Assembly (NCBI GenBank): GCA_002731665.1
Contig: PCCJ01000006.1
Span: 32,715-51,084, forward strand
Reading direction: 5' to 3'
Source: Actinomycetota bacterium
GTDB lineage: Bacteria; Actinomycetota; Acidimicrobiia; Acidimicrobiales; Poriferisodaliceae
DNA length: 18,370 nt
The notes under the pieces were generated by a model. That model did not search any database, was not told where the DNA came from, and saw only the letters and a list, made by a program, of their open reading frames with translations. The position numbers were made by a program, and so were the translations under genes. This document shows, one piece after another, positions 13,610-18,370 of the stretch (positions are counted from its first letter, which is position 1; every line of letters begins with the position of its first letter).

Positions 13610-14167
13610 ATGGTGGCTCATGGCGAAAATCACGTGCTAGAAGCAAATGGAACCAAAGAACAAATATTGTCGAACGCTCGCACCCTGTTTGCCACCCATG
13701 GGTATGATGGCACCTCTATTCGGCAGTTAACTTCGAGCTTAAACATTACGCCTGCGGCACTCTATTATCACTTTGCCAGCAAAAATGACGTACTCGAAGC
13801 TTTGGCACAAAACCTTTATGAACGATCTGGAAAACTTCTCGAAAGAATCAAAAATTACGATGCAAGTCCTCAGATGCTCAAGAAAACACTCTCAGAGTAT
13901 TATGATGTGTTAGCTGAAGATATTGATGTTTTTGTTCTTATCTACAATGACGCAGCAATTCAACATAGCCCAGTCGGCAAAAAACTACGACAACAGGCTA
14001 AACAGTTTTTTACTCACTTAGTTGGTGATAACCCTTCTGTCGAGGACCGTATGCGAGCTGCTGGTTCGGTTGGAATTATAAGATTGTCCCTCCAGCAGGT
14101 TGGGTCAGATGTTACGATACACAGGTCTAAAATCGTAGAGCGAGCCCTTACAGTAATGACTGACTAA
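13610..14167 (+). CDS. TetR/AcrR family transcriptional regulator
   Basis: The protein has 185 residues. The N-terminal DNA-binding domain is clear: TKEQILSNARTLFATHGYDGTSIRQL, then the helix-turn-helix SLNITPAALYYHFASKNDVLEAL (about 37-65), a standard TetR pattern. The C-terminal ligand-binding domain is divergent, as usual. ATG 13610 is preceded by AGGCAGG. It is divergent from coxS and tail-to-tail with the exporter permease gene, with only 5 nt between their stops and no terminator seen. It could repress its own promoter and coxSM, the exporter operon, or both. Position favours coxSM, since the exporter operon appears to start far away at eno. The ligand is unknown. Confidence 0.92.
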   Translation: MVAHGENHVLEANGTKEQILSNARTLFATHGYDGTSIRQLTSSLNITPAALYYHFASKNDVLEALAQNLYERSGKLLERIKNYDASPQMLKKTLSEYYDVLAEDIDVFVLIYNDAAIQHSPVGKKLRQQAKQFFTHLVGDNPSVEDRMRAAGSVGIIRLSLQQVGSDVTIHRSKIVERALTVMTD

Positions 14168-14172
14168 ACCTA

Positions 14173-14934
14173 TTACCCCAAATACCGACGAAGCCCAGTC
14201 CAAGCAAAAACTCCAAACGAAAAGACAATCAGCAACAGAGCTATCACACCGTCTATGGTTTCATCACTTGTCACTCCAACATCCATGAAGCTCTGTCGAG
14301 CAAGGCCTAAAACTTCTGTCACTGGATTTCGCTGAGCAATTGTTTGTAACCACCCAGTTGAAACGTCCAGCGGCACTTGCGCAGTAGAAGTAAATAAGGC
14401 CATAAAAACGCCGATTGGGAAAAGCGGAGCAATCCGTTGATCTTTAAATCTGTACACCAACCCCAGAGCCCAGCAAGAGGACGCCAAACACATCCCGACA
14501 ACTGCGGTGTACAACCAAAAAAATCCCATAATGCCACCGGTCGGACGAGCACCAAAAATTAGTCCTACAGCTAGCACAACAGTTGACACGAAAAGAGCCC
14601 TTAAAAGACCTCCGAATACACTTCCGACAAGTAGTGCAATACGGCTAACAGGCGACATCATCAAACGATCAAAAAAGCCGTTGCTGACATCAAGCGAAGT
14701 TGAAAAACCAACTCCGATCCCTGCAAATGAAGCACCCTGGAGCATCATGAACGGCACATACCAGTTCTTTATCGAGGATGTTCCGAAGCCACCGAGTGTG
14801 ATAACTCCAGCGTAAAGACCGATGTATATAACAAAAAAGAAAGTCGGGAAAAAAACTGACTGAATTAGAACCGAAGGCATTCTTATTGTTCGAATGATGC
14901 CTCTGCCCGCAATAGCAACTATTGACGACATCAT
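14173..14934 (-). CDS. ABC-2 type exporter permease (DrrC-like)
   Basis: The protein has about 253 residues and roughly six hydrophobic segments. The start is ATG 14934, overlapping the stop of the preceding permease in an ATGA arrangement. An upstream in-frame start at 15036 would overlap that gene by about 100 nt and give a Cys-rich non-family leader. The ABC-2 core motif NGFFDRLMMSPVSRIALLVG lies in the first third, and a RNPVTEVLGLARQSFMD segment before the last helix is typical of Drr/NodJ-like permeases. It resembles the upstream permease along its length, so the pair probably forms a heterodimer energised by the ATPase. The stop is 5 nt from that of the convergent TetR gene. Confidence 0.9.
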   Translation of the reverse strand: MMSSIVAIAGRGIIRTIRMPSVLIQSVFFPTFFFVIYIGLYAGVITLGGFGTSSIKNWYVPFMMLQGASFAGIGVGFSTSLDVSNGFFDRLMMSPVSRIALLVGSVFGGLLRALFVSTVVLAVGLIFGARPTGGIMGFFWLYTAVVGMCLASSCWALGLVYRFKDQRIAPLFPIGVFMALFTSTAQVPLDVSTGWLQTIAQRNPVTEVLGLARQSFMDVGVTSDETIDGVIALLLIVFSFGVFAWTGLRRYLG

Positions 14935-15704
14935 TTTTTGATTCTCGCAGACAGCGCTACCAACGAAGTTCCTACGAAAACAAAAAATAGAACAGCGGAA
15001 ACCACAACCGCTGAAGCAGCTTTCGCAAAATCCCAACCGACTATATGCAGATGGCGCATCCCATCAACCATCGTTGACAACGGGTTAATGCTAGCTACAA
15101 CTTCAAACCATCCCCCACTAATTTGTGGAGGAAAGAACGCTGACGACAAGAAAACAAGAGCAAAAAAAATCGGAAAAAATCCATTAACTGCCTCAACAGA
15201 TCCAGTGTGTAAGCCAACCGTTACAGCAAATGCTCCGACCGCCCCTCCTAAAAGTCCAGCAACCAAAAGCGTCACTGCGAACCCTGAGATGCCTCCTTTC
15301 ATGGTCGCCCCGAAACACATTAAAATTACCGTGAACAAAAGCGCCTGCATCGTTGCTAGGAGAACCGTTCCTACTAGACGCCCAATAACTAGCGCTAAAC
15401 GAGATATCGGGGAGGCCAAGAAACGATCAAAAAATCCAGATTCGATGTCGATAGCAACATCAGTCCCGGCAGAAGTTGAGCCAAACATAACTCCTTGCAA
15501 GATCGTTGCAGCTAATAAGAACGCCACAAACGATGACACTTCAGGGAATCCAGGTATCGCTCGAGTCCTTTCAAATGCAGCGCTACTTAAAGCAGTAAAA
15601 AATAGTGGGAAGGCTAGAGACGGCACCCAAGCTTGTGGCTGACGAATCACACCTCTAACGGATCGAGCAGCAACAGCTTTAATTTGCGCGCTACTCATGA
15701 CCAT
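14931..15704 (-). CDS. ABC-2 type exporter permease (DrrB-like)
   Basis: The protein has about 257 residues and six or so transmembrane segments. The conserved cytoplasmic-loop motif SGFFDRFLASPISRLALVIG and a SINPLSTMVDGMRHL stretch before the last helix mark the ABC-2/DrrB type. The start is ATG 15704 or ATG 15698, since they lie two codons apart. GAAGG about 11 nt ahead favours 15704. Both overlap the end of the ATPase gene by 8-14 nt. A more distant start (15758) is unlikely because it would overlap by 68 nt. It is a paralog of the following gene. The exporter's cargo (lipid, drug, glycolipid or secondary metabolite) cannot be told. Confidence 0.9.
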   Translation of the reverse strand: MVMSSAQIKAVAARSVRGVIRQPQAWVPSLAFPLFFTALSSAAFERTRAIPGFPEVSSFVAFLLAATILQGVMFGSTSAGTDVAIDIESGFFDRFLASPISRLALVIGRLVGTVLLATMQALLFTVILMCFGATMKGGISGFAVTLLVAGLLGGAVGAFAVTVGLHTGSVEAVNGFFPIFFALVFLSSAFFPPQISGGWFEVVASINPLSTMVDGMRHLHIVGWDFAKAASAVVVSAVLFFVFVGTSLVALSARIKK

Positions 15705-16653
15705 CTTTTTGTGAGCCTTCAAGACGGCGCCCAGTTGCTTCGGCAAAGACATCTTCAAGACTTGGTGGATCTAACTCAATATGAAAGATTTTAATACCTG
15801 CATCATCAAGCGCCCGCACTACCGCAGCCATATTTTCTCCGCCACCTTTAAGACCTAATGCTATTCGTCCTTGCAGTGATGGTCGACGTGGCCCTAGAGC
15901 CATGAGCGCTAACGCAGCTGCTTCTACGTTTTTTTCTCCCACTTCGATCCTAATCGTCGGATCGCCTATCGCTTCTTTGAGGGTTGCTGGCCTACCTTCT
16001 CGAACAATTGAGCCGCCATCGATAATAGCTATCCGGTCTGCAAGCTGATCGGCTTCCTCGAGGTACTGCGTAGTCAGCAGAACAGTAGTCCCGAACTCTT
16101 TATTTAGACGGCGTACTTCATCCCATAACGCAGACCTACTGGTGGGATCTAACCCAGTTGTTGGTTCATCTAAAAATAGAACCGTTGGTTCGTGGATCAA
16201 GGACATAGCAAGGTCCAGCCGACGTCTCATACCACCGGAATACTGAGCAACACGCTTATCACTAGCTGCTTTAAGCCCCACGCGCTCTAAGAGCTCTTCA
16301 CTCCTTACTTTGCTCCGTTTTCTGCTAACACCATGCAGAACGGCTTGCAGCTTCAACAATTCTCTGCCTGTCATAATCGGATCAATCGCAGCATCTTGGA
16401 GCGCCACTCCAATGGAGCGGCGAACCATATCGGCTTCAGCCACAACGTCAAATCCGGCAACACGCGCTCTACCACTTGTGGGCGTCATCAAGGTAGTGAG
16501 CATCCGTACCGTCGTGGATTTACCTGCACCATTTGGACCAAGAAACCCAAAAATTTGACCCGCTGCAACCTCTAAATTAATATTGTCGACTGCTGAGAGT
16601 GAGCCAAACTTACGACATAAATTCTCACTAAATATCGGGGATTCATTAGACAT
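15691..16653 (-). CDS. ABC exporter ATP-binding protein (DrrA-like)
   Basis: The protein has 320 residues. Walker A is GPNGAGKST (39-47), the Q-loop glutamine is at 86, the signature is YSGGM (138-142), and Walker B with the catalytic Glu is VLFLDEP (158-164). The H-loop histidine is replaced by Gln in LLTTQYLEEAD, a feature shared by the DrrA (daunorubicin-type exporter) subfamily. The C-terminal ~90 residues form the DrrA-type accessory domain ending in PPSLEDVFAEATG. It powers the two permeases encoded directly downstream. ATG 16653 lies 11 nt after the ftsB stop, so the exporter seems to be transcribed with eno-ftsB. Known homologs export drugs, polyketides or lipids. Cargo here is unknown. 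Confidence 0.93.
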   Translation of the reverse strand: MSNESPIFSENLCRKFGSLSAVDNINLEVAAGQIFGFLGPNGAGKSTTVRMLTTLMTPTSGRARVAGFDVVAEADMVRRSIGVALQDAAIDPIMTGRELLKLQAVLHGVSRKRSKVRSEELLERVGLKAASDKRVAQYSGGMRRRLDLAMSLIHEPTVLFLDEPTTGLDPTSRSALWDEVRRLNKEFGTTVLLTTQYLEEADQLADRIAIIDGGSIVREGRPATLKEAIGDPTIRIEVGEKNVEAAALALMALGPRRPSLQGRIALGLKGGGENMAAVVRALDDAGIKIFHIELDPPSLEDVFAEATGRRLEGSQKDGHE

Positions 16654-16664
16654 AATCAGCCGTC

Positions 16665-18370
<1,706 letters not shown>

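Noticed and set aside
14938..15642. Long open frame (234 codons) on the + strand
   Set aside because: It lies antisense to the DrrB-like permease, is Thr/Ala/Lys/Pro-rich without domain features, and is explained by the codon pattern of the opposite strand.

Overview
The window looks like a piece of an actinobacterial chromosome, probably a marine-type Acidimicrobiia lineage with moderate G+C. The class-level guess is inference. The support is the gene set enolase - FtsB/DivIC-like protein - DUF501 - Ppx/GppA, which is a conserved actinobacterial neighbourhood, plus frequent GTG/TTG starts and dense 1-10 nt gene overlaps. I see no insertion sequence, integrase, CRISPR array or phage gene.

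Left part (1-3223): a ketopantoate-reductase-like gene on the + strand enters from the window edge and carries an in-frame TGA at 184-186. Its 3' end runs into a tRNA-Leu(UAA) gene on the - strand (915-1001). An unrecognised 154-residue protein (-) and a stand-alone RecB/Cas4-like PD-(D/E)XK nuclease with an Fe-S cysteine set (+) follow. A RimJ/RimL-type acetyltransferase (2627-3223, -) forms the tail of a long minus-strand operon.

Middle part (3234-13251, almost all -): the operon from MoxR/CoxD (11004) down to the acetyltransferase (2627) runs coxD - coxE - two XdhC-family proteins - acyl-CoA dehydrogenase - alpha/beta hydrolase - mocA - coxG - DUF501 - ppx - GNAT, with only short gaps or overlaps. 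It encodes most of the accessory machinery of a CO-dehydrogenase-type molybdenum hydroxylase: AAA+ chaperone, VWA partner, XdhC cofactor-maturation proteins, a cytidylyltransferase for molybdopterin cytosine dinucleotide, and a tail-anchored CoxG. Upstream lie coxS (2Fe-2S subunit) and coxM (FAD subunit), but no large molybdenum-binding subunit (coxL) is present. A short-chain dehydrogenase of unusual active-site type sits in the opposite orientation between coxM and coxD, with a bidirectional hairpin terminator separating it from coxM.

Right part (13252-18370): a roughly 360-bp intergenic region separates coxS from a divergent TetR regulator. The regulator runs tail-to-tail into a three-gene DrrABC-like ABC exporter (-), which directly follows ftsB and eno. 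The eno 5' end lies a few codons outside the window.

The most striking feature of the layout is that the usual eno-ftsB-DUF501-ppx string is split. About 12 kb holding the exporter, the regulator, and the coxSM and cox accessory genes lies between ftsB and DUF501, with the strand conserved on both sides. DUF501 and ppx now look co-transcribed with the cox accessory operon, and the exporter with eno-ftsB. The coxL-less molybdenum hydroxylase module, which also contains an acyl-CoA dehydrogenase and a hydrolase, is the best candidate here for an undescribed system.
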